A stretch of 64,000 bases of DNA from Polyangiaceae bacterium (GTDB taxonomy: Bacteria; Myxococcota_A; Polyangia; Polyangiales; Polyangiaceae), in assembly GCA_013214025.1 (NCBI GenBank), contig JABSRN010000080.1:62001-126000 (forward strand), written 5' to 3'. Positions 28,182 to 38,011 of the stretch are shown piece after piece. The translations under genes were made by a program, and so were the position numbers. The notes under the pieces were generated by a model. The model made no database searches, was not told where the DNA came from, and was given only the letters and a program-made list of their open reading frames with translations. Position 1 is the first letter of the stretch. Each line of letters opens with the position of its first letter.

Positions 28182-29075
28182 TCAGAGCATCGACTGGAGC
28201 GTAACGCCCATGTCTGCCGGAGTCGGCGCGACCTTCACGCCAGCAGCCTCGAGAGCTGCGATCTTGTCGGCGGCCGTTCCTTTGCCACCGCTGATGATGG
28301 CGCCGGCGTGGCCCATGCGCTTGCCGGGAGGAGCCGTCGTGCCTGCGATGAAACCGGCGACCGGCTTCTTCATGTTGGCTTTGATCCACTCAGCGGCCTT
28401 CTCCTCGGCGTTTCCACCGATCTCACCGATCATCATGACGCCTTCGGTGTCAGGATCGTCGTTGAGCAGTTTGAGTGCGTCGATGAAGTCCATGCCGGCG
28501 ACGGGGTCGCCGCCGATGCCGATACAGGTCGACTGACCCATGCCGAGGGCGGTGAGCTGGCCTACGGCTTCGTAGGTCAGGGTACCCGACTTGGAGATGA
28601 CGCCGTACTTGCCAGGCAAGTGGATGTGACCGGGCATGATGCCGATCTTGCAGGAGCCGGGGGTGATGATACCGGGGCAGTTCGGGCCGAGCAGGGTGGT
28701 TTTCGAACCCTCCAGCGCTCGGCGTACCTTGATCATGTCCATGACCGGGATGCCTTCGGTGATGCAGATCACGAGGTCACAGCCGGCGGCGGTGGCTTCG
28801 AGAATGGCGTCAGCGGCACCCGGGGGCGGGACGAAGATGCACGAGGTGTTGGCTCCGGACTCTTCTACGGCTTCTTTGACCGTATTGAAGACCGGGACGT
28901 TGACGTCTTCGTCTTTGGGCCCCTTGGCCTTAAAGACTTCGCCGCCACGGTTGGGGGTACAACCCGCCACCACGTTGGTGCCGTAGGCAATGCAGCCGAG
29001 GGCGTGAAAGGAGCCGGTGTTACCGGTGATTCCCTGAATTACAAGCTTGGTATCTGGTCCAACTAGAACACTCAT
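28182..29075 (-). CDS. sucD: Succinyl-CoA synthetase alpha subunit
   Basis: A 297-residue subunit of the TCA-cycle enzyme that interconverts succinyl-CoA and succinate with ATP or GTP formation. The CoA-binding Rossmann domain is at the N terminus ([14 protein letters not shown]), followed by [25 protein letters not shown] and GSKTTLLG-type blocks; the active-site phospho-histidine is in [17 protein letters not shown] 29075 is chosen because AGGAGAG precedes it and the length matches the family; the open frame to 29144 would overlap sucC. Ten bases separate it from sucC. Confidence 0.97.
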   Translation of the reverse strand: MSVLVGPDTKLVIQGITGNTGSFHALGCIAYGTNVVAGCTPNRGGEVFKAKGPKDEDVNVPVFNTVKEAVEESGANTSCIFVPPPGAADAILEATAAGCDLVICITEGIPVMDMIKVRRALEGSKTTLLGPNCPGIITPGSCKIGIMPGHIHLPGKYGVISKSGTLTYEAVGQLTALGMGQSTCIGIGGDPVAGMDFIDALKLLNDDPDTEGVMMIGEIGGNAEEKAAEWIKANMKKPVAGFIAGTTAPPGKRMGHAGAIISGGKGTAADKIAALEAAGVKVAPTPADMGVTLQSML

Positions 29076-29085
29076 CAGTCTCTCC

Positions 29086-30279
29086 TCAGGAAGTGGCGGC
29101 GACGATTTTTTTCGCCCCGTCACCCATGCCATCAGCAGTTTCAATTTTTAGGCCGCTATCCTTGAGGATCTGCTTGCCCTTTTCGACGTTCGTACCTTCG
29201 AGACGCACAACCAAAGGGACTTGTAGCCCCAGGTCTTTGGTTGCTGCCACGACACCTTCGGCGATGACGTCACACTTCATGATGCCACCGAAGATGTTTA
29301 CGAAGATGCCCTTCACCTTGTCAGATGACAGAATCATCTTGAAGGCTTTGGTCACCTGCTCTTTGTCCGCTCCGCCGCCGACGTCGAGGAAGTTGGCTGG
29401 GCTGCCGCCACAGTGCTGGATGATGTCCATGGTGGACATCGCCAGGCCCGCACCGTTGACCATGCAGCCGATGTTGCCGTCAAGCGCTACGTAGTTGAGG
29501 CCGGCGGCTTCTGCCTCGGCCTCAATGGGATCCTCTTCGGCGGAATCGCGAAGCTCGGCCCATTCTTTGTGGCGGTAGGCCGCACTGCCGTCGAAGTTGA
29601 TCTTCGAATCGAGGGCGATGACATCACCGTTGCCGCTGATGACGAGGGGGTTGATCTCGCAGAGGGCGCAATCTTCCTTCTCGAAGAGATTGGCTAGTTT
29701 GCCGAGTAGCGCGACGAACTTCTTGACGGTCTTTTTTGGCTCTGGCGTGCCTTTGCCGACGTCGAGGGCGAAGGCAAGGTTGCGGGCCTGATAGGCGCTG
29801 ATGCCCACCGTCGGGTCGATGAACTCGGTGAGAATCTTCTCGGGAGTCTCGGCGGCGACCTTCTCGATCTCCATACCGCCCTCGGTGGACGCCATGATCG
29901 CGATCTTGCGGGTCTCGCGGTCAACCACCATACCTAGGTACAGCTCGCGCTTGATGTCCATACCCTGCTCAATGTAGAGGCGCTGGACTTTCTGACCCTC
30001 GGGTCCGGTCTGGTGAGTCTTGAGCTGCATGCCCATGATCTCGCCGGCGACCTTGCCGGCTGCAGCTGCTCCTCCGGTGACGACCTTGACGCCGCCGCCG
30101 AGGCCGCGGCCACCTGCGTGAATTTGCGCTTTGACGACGACGACTTTGCTGCCCGTCTCGTCCATCAGCTTCTTTGCGATGCCCTCGGCCTCAGAGGCGT
30201 CGAAGCACGGCACGCCTTTGGGGATGGGGATCCCGTACTTGGCGAAGAGTTGTTTGCCTTGATACTCGTGGATATTCAT
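29086..30279 (-). CDS. sucC: Succinyl-CoA synthetase beta subunit
   Basis: A 397-residue ATP-grasp subunit that binds nucleotide and, with SucD, forms the phosphohistidine intermediate. Conserved blocks are [37 protein letters not shown] (lid/nucleotide loop), [11 protein letters not shown] (metal ligands), and [13 protein letters not shown]...[15 protein letters not shown]. Start, length and order are standard. It lies between mdh (2 bases) and sucD (10 bases), so mdh, sucC and sucD form a single operon covering consecutive TCA-cycle steps. Confidence 0.97.
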   Translation of the reverse strand: MNIHEYQGKQLFAKYGIPIPKGVPCFDASEAEGIAKKLMDETGSKVVVVKAQIHAGGRGLGGGVKVVTGGAAAAGKVAGEIMGMQLKTHQTGPEGQKVQRLYIEQGMDIKRELYLGMVVDRETRKIAIMASTEGGMEIEKVAAETPEKILTEFIDPTVGISAYQARNLAFALDVGKGTPEPKKTVKKFVALLGKLANLFEKEDCALCEINPLVISGNGDVIALDSKINFDGSAAYRHKEWAELRDSAEEDPIEAEAEAAGLNYVALDGNIGCMVNGAGLAMSTMDIIQHCGGSPANFLDVGGGADKEQVTKAFKMILSSDKVKGIFVNIFGGIMKCDVIAEGVVAATKDLGLQVPLVVRLEGTNVEKGKQILKDSGLKIETADGMGDGAKKIVAATS

Positions 30280-30281
30280 TC

Positions 30282-31223
30282 TTAGGACGCTTTCTTCACG
30301 GCTTCGACGATGGCCTGAACGCTGTCAGCGCTCTTACTGAGCATCGTTTTTTCGTCGTCGGTAAGGGCGATCTCGACGATTTTTTCCATTCCGCCCGAGC
30401 CAATGATGGTCGGGACGCCCATGTAGAAGTTTTTGAAGCCGTACTCGCCCTCTAGGTAGGCGGCGCAGGGAAGGAGGCGCTTCTGTCCGAGCAAGTAGGC
30501 CTCGGCCATGGCTACGGCACCGGCGGCAGGAGCGTAGAAGGCTGAGGTGCCCATGAGCCCGACGATCTCGCCGCCGCCCTTACGGGTGCGCGTGACAATC
30601 TCGTCCAGCTTCTCTTTGCTGATGAGCTCGGTGGCGGAGACGCCGTTGATGGTACAGGCCGAAAGCACGGGCACCATGTCGTCACCGTGGCCGCCGAGCA
30701 CCATGGCGCGTACGTCTTTGATGCTGACGCCGGCTTCGCGGGCGAGGAACAGCTCGAAGCGAGCGGCGTCGAGGGCACCGGCCATGCCGACAACCTTGTT
30801 GCGGGCAAAACCCGTACGGCGCTTGAACTCGTAGACCATCGCGTCGAGCGGGTTAGAGATGACGATCACGAAGGCATCGGGGCAATGCTTCTTGGCGTTG
30901 TCGGCGACGTTCTGGATGATCGGCAGGTTCGTGGCGACTAGATCGTCTCGGGACTGACCTGGCTTGCGCGGGATGCCGGCCGTAATGATGAGCACGTCGG
31001 CTCCGGCGCAGTCTTCCCAGTTGCTCGTTCCGGTGACCAAGCTGTCACAGCCGTTGATGCTTTGGGCCTGCTCGAGATCGAGGGCCTTGCCCTGGGCAAA
31101 CTTCTCTTTGACCGGGATGTCGAACAGAACGACGTCGCCGAGTTGCTTGTTAATGAGGAGATTGGCGAGCTCTCCGCCGATGTTTCCGGCCCCGATGAGG
31201 GCGATCTTGTTCTTCTTTGCCAT
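30282..31223 (-). CDS. mdh: Malate dehydrogenase (LDH-like type)
   Basis: A 313-residue NAD-dependent dehydrogenase that oxidises malate to oxaloacetate. The Rossmann motif is [10 protein letters not shown] near residue 11. [14 protein letters not shown] carries the Arg that distinguishes malate from lactate dehydrogenases, where Gln is found. VISNPLDAM and [11 protein letters not shown] (catalytic His) follow. It belongs to the LDH-like MDH group typical of Deltaproteobacteria and Gram-positives rather than the E. coli group. It is first in the mdh-sucC-sucD operon. Confidence 0.96.
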   Translation of the reverse strand: MAKKNKIALIGAGNIGGELANLLINKQLGDVVLFDIPVKEKFAQGKALDLEQAQSINGCDSLVTGTSNWEDCAGADVLIITAGIPRKPGQSRDDLVATNLPIIQNVADNAKKHCPDAFVIVISNPLDAMVYEFKRRTGFARNKVVGMAGALDAARFELFLAREAGVSIKDVRAMVLGGHGDDMVPVLSACTINGVSATELISKEKLDEIVTRTRKGGGEIVGLMGTSAFYAPAAGAVAMAEAYLLGQKRLLPCAAYLEGEYGFKNFYMGVPTIIGSGGMEKIVEIALTDDEKTMLSKSADSVQAIVEAVKKAS

Positions 31224-31855
31224 TGTGTTCTGACTTCTCCGAAGGGGCCCGTGAGCACGGGCCGGTGATTGGACGATCCCCCAGCCCTGAGCGGCAGGGG
31301 GCGAAAGTGGTTAAGGGCTGTCGAGTCCCGCTGGGGGAGGAGCGGCTGGGTGTGGGTCGGCTGGCAGCCGGGAGATCACCTTGAGCATGCCCATAGAAGA
31401 CAAGGTGAGGGACGTGCCCGCTGGGGGCGTTTCAAACTCGTTCATACGCATGGGGCTTCGCGGGATGGATGAGCCATCCGGGATGGGCGAAGTAGCCCAG
31501 GCTGTGGCAGACGGCAACAGCGCCAGGGTCGGGAAATCTAGCGCTTTTCTCGACTCCGGGCTGGTCATATCTCGGCCGGTGGGGTGGGTCTCCGGGGGCA
31601 AGCCAAGTACGGCCCACCAACCCCTGAATAGCGTTTCAGCGGAGTTTCGGACGCATGGGCGAAATCTGCCCGAGAGGCTGAACAGGCGAGCGGGTTTTAT
31701 CACAGTTCCGAATATCGCCGGAAATTCGGACCGGCGGCGCACGCGCATACCTTGACGAAGCTTTTGCCTTCCGTCATAAGTCGCAGCCCCCCCCTTGGGT
31801 ACCAAACAGTCGCACCATATAAGTGCGTCGGCCTACGTGGGATACGGAGTAAATA
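31224..31855. other. 632-base intergenic region between divergent mdh and rpmI
   Basis: Open frames exist on both strands but none has a convincing start site. The best is on the minus strand, 31311-31568 (85 codons from ATG). It has a weak signal-like stretch (FPTLALLPSATAWA) but no ribosome binding site or recognised family, so I do not call it. The rpmI promoter is at its right end. The remainder shows no clear structure. Confidence 0.4.
31795..31823 (+). promoter_or_regulatory. Candidate sigma-70 promoter of rpmI-rplT-pheS
   Basis: TTGGGT (31795-31800), a 17-base spacer, then TATAAG (31818-31823). The -10 matches five of six consensus bases and the spacer is ideal. Transcription would begin about 26 bases before the rpmI ATG, leaving little room for a long regulatory leader. 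Confidence 0.55.
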
Positions 31856-32053
31856 ATGCCCAAGATGAAGACCAATCGAGCCGCCGCGAAGCGGTTCAAG
31901 ATCACCGGCTCCGGCCGCGTGCGTCGCGCCAAACAAGGCGGACAGCACGGAATGATTGGTAAAGGCCGCAAGCGACGTCGTCGTTTGCGCGACAACGACA
32001 TGGTCCACCCCACAATGGAAGCGCGCGTAAAAGTGCTGCTCCCGTACCTCTAG
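31856..32053 (+). CDS. rpmI: 50S ribosomal protein L35
   Basis: A 65-residue, strongly basic protein of the large ribosomal subunit. The start MPKMKTNRAAAKRFKITGSGRVRR and the block HGMIGKGRKRRRRLR are diagnostic. GGAG lies eight bases before the ATG. It is followed by rplT after 19 bases. In most bacteria infC precedes rpmI; here the upstream gene is the divergent mdh. Confidence 0.97.
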   Translation: MPKMKTNRAAAKRFKITGSGRVRRAKQGGQHGMIGKGRKRRRRLRDNDMVHPTMEARVKVLLPYL

Positions 32054-32072
32054 GCCTCAGGAGTAACGAGCA

Positions 32073-32426
32073 ATGCCCAGAGTAAAACGAGGCCCCGGCC
32101 CCCGTCGTCGTCACAAAAGAATATTCAAGCAGACCGAAGGTTTTTTCGGTGGTCGCAAGAACCGCTACCGCGAAGCGGTCCGATCTCTCTTCAAGTCCTG
32201 GCAGTACGCCTACATTGGCCGGAAGCTCCGTAAGCGGGATTTTCGTCGCTTATGGATCCAGCGCATCAACGCCGCATGTCGTGAGAACGGCACCACCTAC
32301 TCGCGTTTCATCAACGCGCTGAAGGGTGCCGAGATCAACTTGGATCGCAAGGTTCTGGCTGACATGGCGGTTCGCGATCCTGCGACCTTCAAGAAACTGA
32401 CCGAGCTAGTCGCCCAGGGTAACTGA
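32073..32426 (+). CDS. rplT: 50S ribosomal protein L20
   Basis: A 117-residue rRNA-binding protein needed for early assembly of the large subunit and, in other bacteria, a translational repressor of its own operon. The N terminus [33 protein letters not shown]-type segment, [26 protein letters not shown] and GLEYSRFINGLK-like region (here [14 protein letters not shown]) are diagnostic. AGGAG precedes the ATG. It is co-transcribed with rpmI and, 44 bases later, pheS. Confidence 0.97.
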   Translation: MPRVKRGPGPRRRHKRIFKQTEGFFGGRKNRYREAVRSLFKSWQYAYIGRKLRKRDFRRLWIQRINAACRENGTTYSRFINALKGAEINLDRKVLADMAVRDPATFKKLTELVAQGN

Positions 32427-32470
32427 GCCCCGCGCTCAGTCGCCAGTACCTAAAGAACCAAGAACCGACC

Positions 32471-33541
32471 ATGTCGGACGCTGCAGACGAAATCACGCAA
32501 GGCCTCGCCTCTTTAGGCGAGCGCTTTCGCGCGGATTTTGCCAGCGCCGCTAACGAAACCGCGCTCCGTGAAGCCCGCGCCCAGGTATTGGGCAAGAAGG
32601 GCGATCTCACGGCCTTGCTCAAGCTCATGGGCAAGGTGCCCAAAGAGAAGAAGAAGGACATCGGCGCTGCCGTCAACAAGGTCAAGGGCGAGGTCGAAGA
32701 GGTCTTCAACGCGCGCCTCACCGTTTTGGCGGAAGCGGAGCGCAGGGCCGACCTGAATGCGCGCCCCTACGATCTAACCCTGCCTGCGCGAAGTCCGAAC
32801 CCTTCGGGTCATCTTCACCCGTTGACGCGCGCCAAATACGACATCCTCGACATCTTCCGCTCCCTCGGTTTCGAGGTGGGTTGGGGTCCGGAGATCGAGC
32901 TGGAGGACAACAACTTCACGAAGCTCGCTTTTCCGCCGGATCACCCAGCCACCGACATGCAGGATACATTCTGGGTCACGGTGGACGGAGCTGCGCGCGC
33001 TCGCACTTTGCTGCGCACCCACACCACCAGCGTCCAAGTTCGGGAGCTACTCACTCGTAATCCGCCCCTAGCGGTGGTCAGCGCAGGAGCGGTCTACCGC
33101 CGAGACGACGACGTCACCCACTCGCCGATGTTTCACCAAGTCGATGGCTTCATGGTCGGCGAAGACGTCAGCTTTGCCCAGCTCAAGGGCGTTCTCTCTG
33201 CCTTTGCCCGTCGTCTGTACGGAGCTGACGCCCCCGTGAGGTTTCGCGCGAGCTATTTCCCCTTCGTGGAGCCTGGCGCAGAACTCGACATCGGTTGTGT
33301 CTTCTGTGAGCCCGGCGAGGCACGCGCCAAATGTCGCGTGTGCAAGTCCACCGGTTGGTTGGAGGTGCTCGGCTGCGGCATGGTGCATCCGGCAGTGCTC
33401 GAACACTGCGGTATCGATTCGGAGAAGTACACGGGTTTCGCCTTTGGTCTCGGTATCGATCGAGTCGCGATGTTGCGTTATGCAATCCCCGACATTCGAG
33501 TGCTGTTCGACAACGACCCGCGGTTTTTGGCTCAGTTCTAG
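32471..33541 (+). CDS. pheS: Phenylalanyl-tRNA synthetase alpha subunit
   Basis: A 356-residue class II catalytic subunit. After an N-terminal coiled-coil of about 90 residues (tRNA-binding), the catalytic core shows GHLHPLTRAKYDILDIFRSLGFEV, FWVTVDGAARARTLLRTHTTSVQVREL, MFHQVDGFMVGEDVSFAQLKG, RFRASYFPFVEPGAELDI and FAFGLGIDRVAMLRYAIPDIR (motif 3). It includes a CxxC pair twice (CVFCEPGEARAKCRVC), the zinc-like variant seen in some bacterial PheS. The enzyme works as an alpha2beta2 tetramer, but pheT is not downstream: the next gene encodes an unrelated lipoprotein, so the beta subunit must be elsewhere. Confidence 0.96.
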   Translation: MSDAADEITQGLASLGERFRADFASAANETALREARAQVLGKKGDLTALLKLMGKVPKEKKKDIGAAVNKVKGEVEEVFNARLTVLAEAERRADLNARPYDLTLPARSPNPSGHLHPLTRAKYDILDIFRSLGFEVGWGPEIELEDNNFTKLAFPPDHPATDMQDTFWVTVDGAARARTLLRTHTTSVQVRELLTRNPPLAVVSAGAVYRRDDDVTHSPMFHQVDGFMVGEDVSFAQLKGVLSAFARRLYGADAPVRFRASYFPFVEPGAELDIGCVFCEPGEARAKCRVCKSTGWLEVLGCGMVHPAVLEHCGIDSEKYTGFAFGLGIDRVAMLRYAIPDIRVLFDNDPRFLAQF

Positions 33542-33653
33542 ATACGTCTGGGACCCGCGGCGCGCTTGCCCTCGGGACTTCAGCGACGCCCCCGCCCGGC
33601 CGCGATTCCGTCATGGGCCTCGCCGCTGCTCCCCAGCGATGTAGGATGGGCCC

Positions 33654-34778
33654 ATGACGGACGTCTACGGCACAGTGGGCAGGGGTGGCACGAGCGCTCT
33701 CGGGGCCATGTGGGCATTCCCGTTGGCGTTAGTCGCGTGTGAACCGACGACGCACCAAACAGAAAAAATGGCAGCTTCCTCAATTGTTTCGGGCTCGGCT
33801 GTTCCGAGCACCCGCCCCGAGACCCCGGCGTCTCCTGCAAGATCGAAATTTGCGCCGCGACCCACGACTTCCGCGCTCGTCAATTCGCCCGTAGCTTCTT
33901 CGGACCCGGTGACTGCCTCAAATGGCGCTGTGGCACAGGCTGGGTCAGCGCCGGCAATGATTCCGGCTCAGGAGTTGACCTGGACCTATCCCCAAGCGGC
34001 GTTTGGACTCAGCTCAGTGGTCGTGTCCGTTCCGGAACACCCCAAGGGGAAAAAGTTTCCGGTGCTCATCGCTTTGCACGGCATGTCCGAAGCGCGTAAA
34101 TCGCCGGCGGGCGGGGCGCGGGGTTGGTTGGACGATTACGGAATGAAACGTGCACAGTTGCGCTTGAAGAAAGCGCCGTTAGTGACCGCGGACTTTGGCG
34201 GCATGGTGACCGCCGAGCGGCTAGGGGCGCTCAATCGGAGTCTGTCCGTCCGTCCCTATCGGGGCGTGATCGTGGTGACGCCCTATTTGCCGGATGTGCT
34301 TCGCGCGGAGCGTGCGTTCGCTAACTATCCGGCACTGGCTGCGTTCTATGTGGACCAGGTGCTGCCGCGAGTTCTCAAAGAAACACCCGCGCTGCCAGAG
34401 CGCCGTCACCACGGAATCGACGGTGTGAGCTTGGGCGGAAGAGCCGCCCTGATGATCGGCTTGTCGCGCAGTGATCGTTTCGGCGCGGTGGGTGCGTTGC
34501 AGCCCGCCCTGGACGAGAAAGAATTGGCGCGAATGACGTCACTGGCGAGCTTGGCGCGCGCCAAAGCGCCGGACCTTCAGTTGCGCTTGCTGACTTCTGC
34601 TGACGATTATTACTTGGGCACCACTCAGACCCTCTCGGCGCTCTGGGACAAGGCGCAGATAGCGCATCGTTTGGATCTTGTTCAGGGGGATCACTCCTAC
34701 GCGTTCAACCGGGGTCCAGGGGTTTACGAACTCTTGCTCCACTACGATCGGGTCTTACGTACGGAACCGTACTTGTAG
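33654..34778 (+). CDS. Putative lipoprotein esterase (alpha/beta hydrolase fold)
   Basis: A 374-residue protein. Its signal core MWAFPLALVAC ends in a lipobox at about residue 29; a Ser/Thr/Pro-rich linker follows. The alpha/beta-hydrolase domain starts near residue 105 (SVVVSVPEHPKGKKFPVLIALHGMSE, the strand and oxyanion HG motif). The nucleophile elbow is GVSLGG, the acid candidate is Asp in SADDYYLG, and the catalytic His is in QGDHSYAF. This order fits the esterase D/putative-esterase family. Substrate is unknown; location is the outer-membrane or periplasmic face. It follows pheS by 112 bases with its own ATG and purine-rich upstream TAGGAT. Confidence 0.78.
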   Translation: MTDVYGTVGRGGTSALGAMWAFPLALVACEPTTHQTEKMAASSIVSGSAVPSTRPETPASPARSKFAPRPTTSALVNSPVASSDPVTASNGAVAQAGSAPAMIPAQELTWTYPQAAFGLSSVVVSVPEHPKGKKFPVLIALHGMSEARKSPAGGARGWLDDYGMKRAQLRLKKAPLVTADFGGMVTAERLGALNRSLSVRPYRGVIVVTPYLPDVLRAERAFANYPALAAFYVDQVLPRVLKETPALPERRHHGIDGVSLGGRAALMIGLSRSDRFGAVGALQPALDEKELARMTSLASLARAKAPDLQLRLLTSADDYYLGTTQTLSALWDKAQIAHRLDLVQGDHSYAFNRGPGVYELLLHYDRVLRTEPYL

Positions 34779-35453
34779 GACCTCGTAGGCTAGTCGGTCA
34801 TCGCAGCTCCCGAGCAGGGCGGGTCTTGACGATGGTCGCCGCGTCCCTAGGTTTAAAAGGGACGGGTGTCGTGAAAAACCGGCAGCTCTGTCCGGAACAG
34901 CGCAATGTCGCCATCGCGCCTTGACGATCCGTCAGATCGAATTGCCGCCCGCGTTGGCGGATCGCGGTCCCTGGCGGAGAGGGAGTTTTTCTCTAGCTAT
35001 GGAATCAGTGAAGAAAGTGTCGTCCCGGCACGGGACTTGTCGCACAAACACCTGCTTGCCTAGGGACAAGCAGGTCGCGGCCGTGGCTCATGCTGTGTCA
35101 TGCCCTCGGAAATATTTTCGTAGTTGGGCAGACTTGGGCGTGAAGTTTTGCCAGGGGCGGGCCGTACCGATAAAGGCGCAGCTGCGCAAATCAGCCATTT
35201 CCGGGCGGGACGGCGACGACGCGCCACAACGCGTCATCCGATACCCAATCAGGGCATGGACTTTGCTTAGAACTAATCACCTATCAATCAAGTTGCCGAA
35301 TGCATCAATCTCAAATCACCTCAATACCCAATGACCTATGTCTCGCCTTAGCCGGATGTACTCAAGGGTTACCTCTTTTGAAGATTGCGCAAACAAAAGC
35401 TGAGCCGTGTCGAATTTTCTCCTGTTCCTCCTGCACCTACTGAGACGCCGCCT
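34779..35453. other. 675-base region upstream of the sigma factor gene
   Basis: No gene is supported here. A 9-bp perfect hairpin lies at 35050-35058/35067-35075 (arm ACCTGCTTG, 8-base loop). The segment 35260-35345 is notably AT-rich for this genome and probably holds promoter elements. The sigma factor frame is open from TTG 35385. Confidence 0.4.
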
Positions 35454-36779
35454 ATGAATCACTCACAAAGTACCGCTATCGACATGACCACCGCCCCGAA
35501 GGAGAGCGCACCGCCGCCTGCCTCCGCACGACCTAGCGTTGCCCGCGCGTCGTCCTCCACAACCGCGCGTCGCGATGACTCCAGCAACGACACCATGCTG
35601 TCTCGCTATTTTCGCGAGATGGCTACCCATCAAGTCATGGGCGCTGACGAAGAGCAGCGCGCCGCCAAGAGCGTAGAGGAGGCGGAGATCGCCCACTGGG
35701 TCAAACTCCTGTCCTTCTTGCCCGTGGCCGAGCACCTGGTGAACCAGCTACAAACACGACTGGCGAAACTGAGCGAGGAGGATCGTCCCGCCGTAGACAA
35801 AGACTTAGAGGAGCTGAGGGAACTGCTTGAGGTGTATCGCAAGCAGCGTTCCAAGTTGCACGCGAACCAAACCCGTACGTGGATTGCGGCTTGCGCACGG
35901 CTGGCGGCTGCCGTGCGTCTGCCGGACACAGATCGGGTTTGGATGACGCAAGCTCAGGACTTGGCGTTGTCCATTTCCGAATGGGCGCCGAACCGCTCGG
36001 AGATCGCTCCTATCCCCGCCACTCAAGCCTACAGTCGATATCAGATGGGCGTGCTCTCCAGCAACAACAGTCAGCGTGCAGCCAAAGAGCGATTCGTCAA
36101 AGCTAACCTACGTCTCGTGGTTAGCATCGCTCGTCGCTACAATCGGGGTCGGCTTCCGCTCATCGATCTGATTCAAGAGGGCAATATCGGCTTGATGAAG
36201 GCGGTAGAGCGTTTCGATCACCGTCGGGGCTATCGTTTTTCCACCTATGCCAGTTGGTGGATTCGTCACGCGATCAGCCGCGCTCTTGCGGACAAGGGTC
36301 GTGCGGTTCGTATTCCCGTTCACATGCTCGATACCTACAACCGAGTAGCTCGTGCGACCCAATCGCTGATTACACGCACCGGTCGTGAGCCCACTCCAGA
36401 GGAACTCGCCGAAGAGACCGGCGTGCCCAAAGAGAAGCTCGACAAGGTGAGGGAGCTGTATGCGGACGCTCCCTTCTCCCTCGACCGTCCCGTCGGCGAT
36501 GAAGACGGGCGACGTTTCGTCGACTTCTTGGTCGAAGAGAACGCGGCCTCTCCCTACGACGACTTGGCCTCCTCTCGCTGGGCTTCCGAGATTCGGCGCT
36601 TGGTGGGCACGCTGACACCCATTGAGTCCCGCATCATCCGTTGGCGCTTCGGTCTCGATAGTCACGACGAGCTCACGCTCAAAGAGATCGGCGATAAGTA
36701 CAACTTGTCCCGGGAGCGAATTCGTCAGCTTCAGGAACAGGCCATCGGCAAAATCCGTAAGCAGATGCGAGACTTCTAG
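35454..36779 (+). CDS. RNA polymerase sigma-70 factor, group 2-like
   Basis: About 441 residues from ATG 35454; a TTG at 35385 in the same frame could add 23. The N-terminal 60 residues are low-complexity Ser/Thr/Ala. Region 1.2 reads [21 protein letters not shown] non-conserved insert of about 130 residues separates regions 1.2 and 2. Region 2 is complete ([42 protein letters not shown], then [19 protein letters not shown]), followed by region 3 ([14 protein letters not shown]) and region 4 ([25 protein letters not shown]). It lacks the long region 1.1 of primary sigma factors, so it is an alternative RpoS/SigA-paralogue-type factor; which regulon it controls cannot be read from the sequence. 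A strong terminator follows. Confidence 0.9.
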   Translation: MNHSQSTAIDMTTAPKESAPPPASARPSVARASSSTTARRDDSSNDTMLSRYFREMATHQVMGADEEQRAAKSVEEAEIAHWVKLLSFLPVAEHLVNQLQTRLAKLSEEDRPAVDKDLEELRELLEVYRKQRSKLHANQTRTWIAACARLAAAVRLPDTDRVWMTQAQDLALSISEWAPNRSEIAPIPATQAYSRYQMGVLSSNNSQRAAKERFVKANLRLVVSIARRYNRGRLPLIDLIQEGNIGLMKAVERFDHRRGYRFSTYASWWIRHAISRALADKGRAVRIPVHMLDTYNRVARATQSLITRTGREPTPEELAEETGVPKEKLDKVRELYADAPFSLDRPVGDEDGRRFVDFLVEENAASPYDDLASSRWASEIRRLVGTLTPIESRIIRWRFGLDSHDELTLKEIGDKYNLSRERIRQLQEQAIGKIRKQMRDF

Positions 36780-36826
36780 AGACTGAAGTTGTTCGACGGT
36801 GAGGTGTGAGTCATCGCTGTCCCCCG

Positions 36827-36867
36827 CCCAAGTCCCGATTCTGAATGAGTCGGGACTTGGGGTTTTG
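36827..36867 (+). terminator. Rho-independent terminator of the sigma factor gene
   Basis: A 12-bp perfect stem (36827-36838 with 36850-36861, arm core CAAGTCCCGA) with an 11-base loop is followed by GGTTTTG. It lies 48 bases after the stop codon. Confidence 0.85.
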
Positions 36868-37366
36868 TCGTCTAGCGGCGTGACCGCAGCGGCTTAGAAT
36901 GCATTGCGCCCAGACCGCCCGCCCGGGCGGTCGGTCTGGGCGCTGAATTTTCCAGCTGGTTTCCGGCCTGTTGGGTGATGCGCGTTTATAGACACATAAA
37001 ACTGTTTAATTACAGATGCTTAACTTGGATTTGCGCCGCATCATTTACATTTTCCCTCACAAGCGCCATTTAGGGCCGCGCCTTGGACTCAGGGCGCCCT
37101 GTATTCCCGCACTGATTCTGGGCTTTTCTGGCTCAGGCGGATCTCCACAACCTTCATCGGTGGTGGGAGCTCACAGGCTGTCGCAACGCGACGGAAACAG
37201 AGCAGCCCCGAATGACCCCAGTAGAACAGTCCTCACACCCCCCAGCCCATCGGATCCCGGTTACGCGATCCGATTGCGGCCCCTTGTTGGTATCGGAGAT
37301 TCCACGTCCGCTTGAGCATGAGCTTGAGCGCGCGCGAGCGAACCGATATCGCGTGAGAAAGCAACG
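36868..37366. other. Leader region of the alternative complex III operon
   Basis: About 500 bases after the sigma-factor terminator. It contains a 38-base palindrome (see separate entry) and an AT-rich stretch at 36985-37022 that likely holds the act promoter; TTGGGT at 36971 and CATAAA at 36995 are 18 bases apart. No gene is supported. Confidence 0.4.
36906..36943. repeat. 38-base near-perfect palindrome upstream of the act operon
   Basis: Arms GCGCCCAGACCG (36906-36917) and its exact complement (36932-36943) enclose a further GC stem (36919-36924 with 36925-36930). The whole is self-complementary except one position pair (36918/36931). With almost no loop it favours a DNA cruciform or a dimeric-regulator site rather than an RNA hairpin. 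Confidence 0.7.
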
Positions 37367-38011
37367 ATGAAGCCGTTCGTTTTTCCTCGATGGGCAAACA
37401 ACACCATCCCCTTTGTCGGGATTGTGCTTGGAGCACTGCCTCTCTTCCTGATCTCCCTTGTCTGGTATGGCGCCGCTCCCGCTACACAAGACGTTGGTTA
37501 CGCGCCCGAACAACCGGTGCCCTATAGCCACAAGCTGCACGCAGGCGATTTGGGCATCGACTGCCGCTATTGCCACAACACAGTAGACAAGGCGGCACAG
37601 GCTGCGATCCCGCCCACCGAGACGTGCATGAACTGTCATACGCGGATCAAGACGAAGAGCGAGAAGCTCCAGCCGGTGCGGGACAGTTTCGAAAAAGGAA
37701 CGCCCATCGCCTGGGTCAAGGTCCACGACCTACCGGACTACGTGTACTTCAACCACAGCGCCCATGTGACACGAGGAATCGGCTGTGTGAGTTGCCACGG
37801 TCGGGTCGACCAGATGGAAATCGTCACTCAGGTCGAAGAGCTCAGCATGGGCTGGTGCCTGGATTGCCATCGCAATCCTGCGCCGAACCTCCGCCCCCCC
37901 GCAGAGGTCACCAATATGAACTGGCAGCAGCCGTCTTCGGAGTTCGGAGAGGCTTTCCGCGCTGCCCACAACCTCAATCCTTCAACGGACTGCTCGACAT
38001 GTCATCGGTAG
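37367..38011 (+). CDS. actA: ActA: pentaheme c-type cytochrome of alternative complex III
   Basis: A 214-residue protein with one N-terminal membrane anchor (residues 14-34) and five CxxCH heme sites: 66-70, 87-91, 140-144, 164-168 and 209-213. The heme domain faces the periplasm. In alternative complex III (ACIII), a quinol:electron-acceptor oxidoreductase unrelated to bc1, ActA carries electrons from the iron-sulfur clusters of ActB towards ActE or an oxidase. It is first in the operon, and its last 13 bases overlap the start of actB, indicating coupled translation. Confidence 0.95.
   Translation: MKPFVFPRWANNTIPFVGIVLGALPLFLISLVWYGAAPATQDVGYAPEQPVPYSHKLHAGDLGIDCRYCHNTVDKAAQAAIPPTETCMNCHTRIKTKSEKLQPVRDSFEKGTPIAWVKVHDLPDYVYFNHSAHVTRGIGCVSCHGRVDQMEIVTQVEELSMGWCLDCHRNPAPNLRPPAEVTNMNWQQPSSEFGEAFRAAHNLNPSTDCSTCHR

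Noticed and set aside
31381-31755. Plus-strand 124-codon frame between mdh and rpmI
   Set aside because: No start signal or family similarity; an equally open frame exists on the other strand, as expected from GC-rich DNA.
34921-35334. 137-codon plus-strand frame upstream of the sigma factor
   Set aside because: It has mixed composition with no domain or ribosome binding site, and it runs through a hairpin and an AT-rich promoter-like region.
37016-37315. 99-codon plus-strand frame before actA
   Set aside because: It starts in the AT-rich likely promoter and has no recognisable features.
37570-37998. Upstream extension of the actB frame
   Set aside because: It runs out of frame through the actA heme domain; ATG 37999 is followed by the twin-arginine-like signal expected for ActB.
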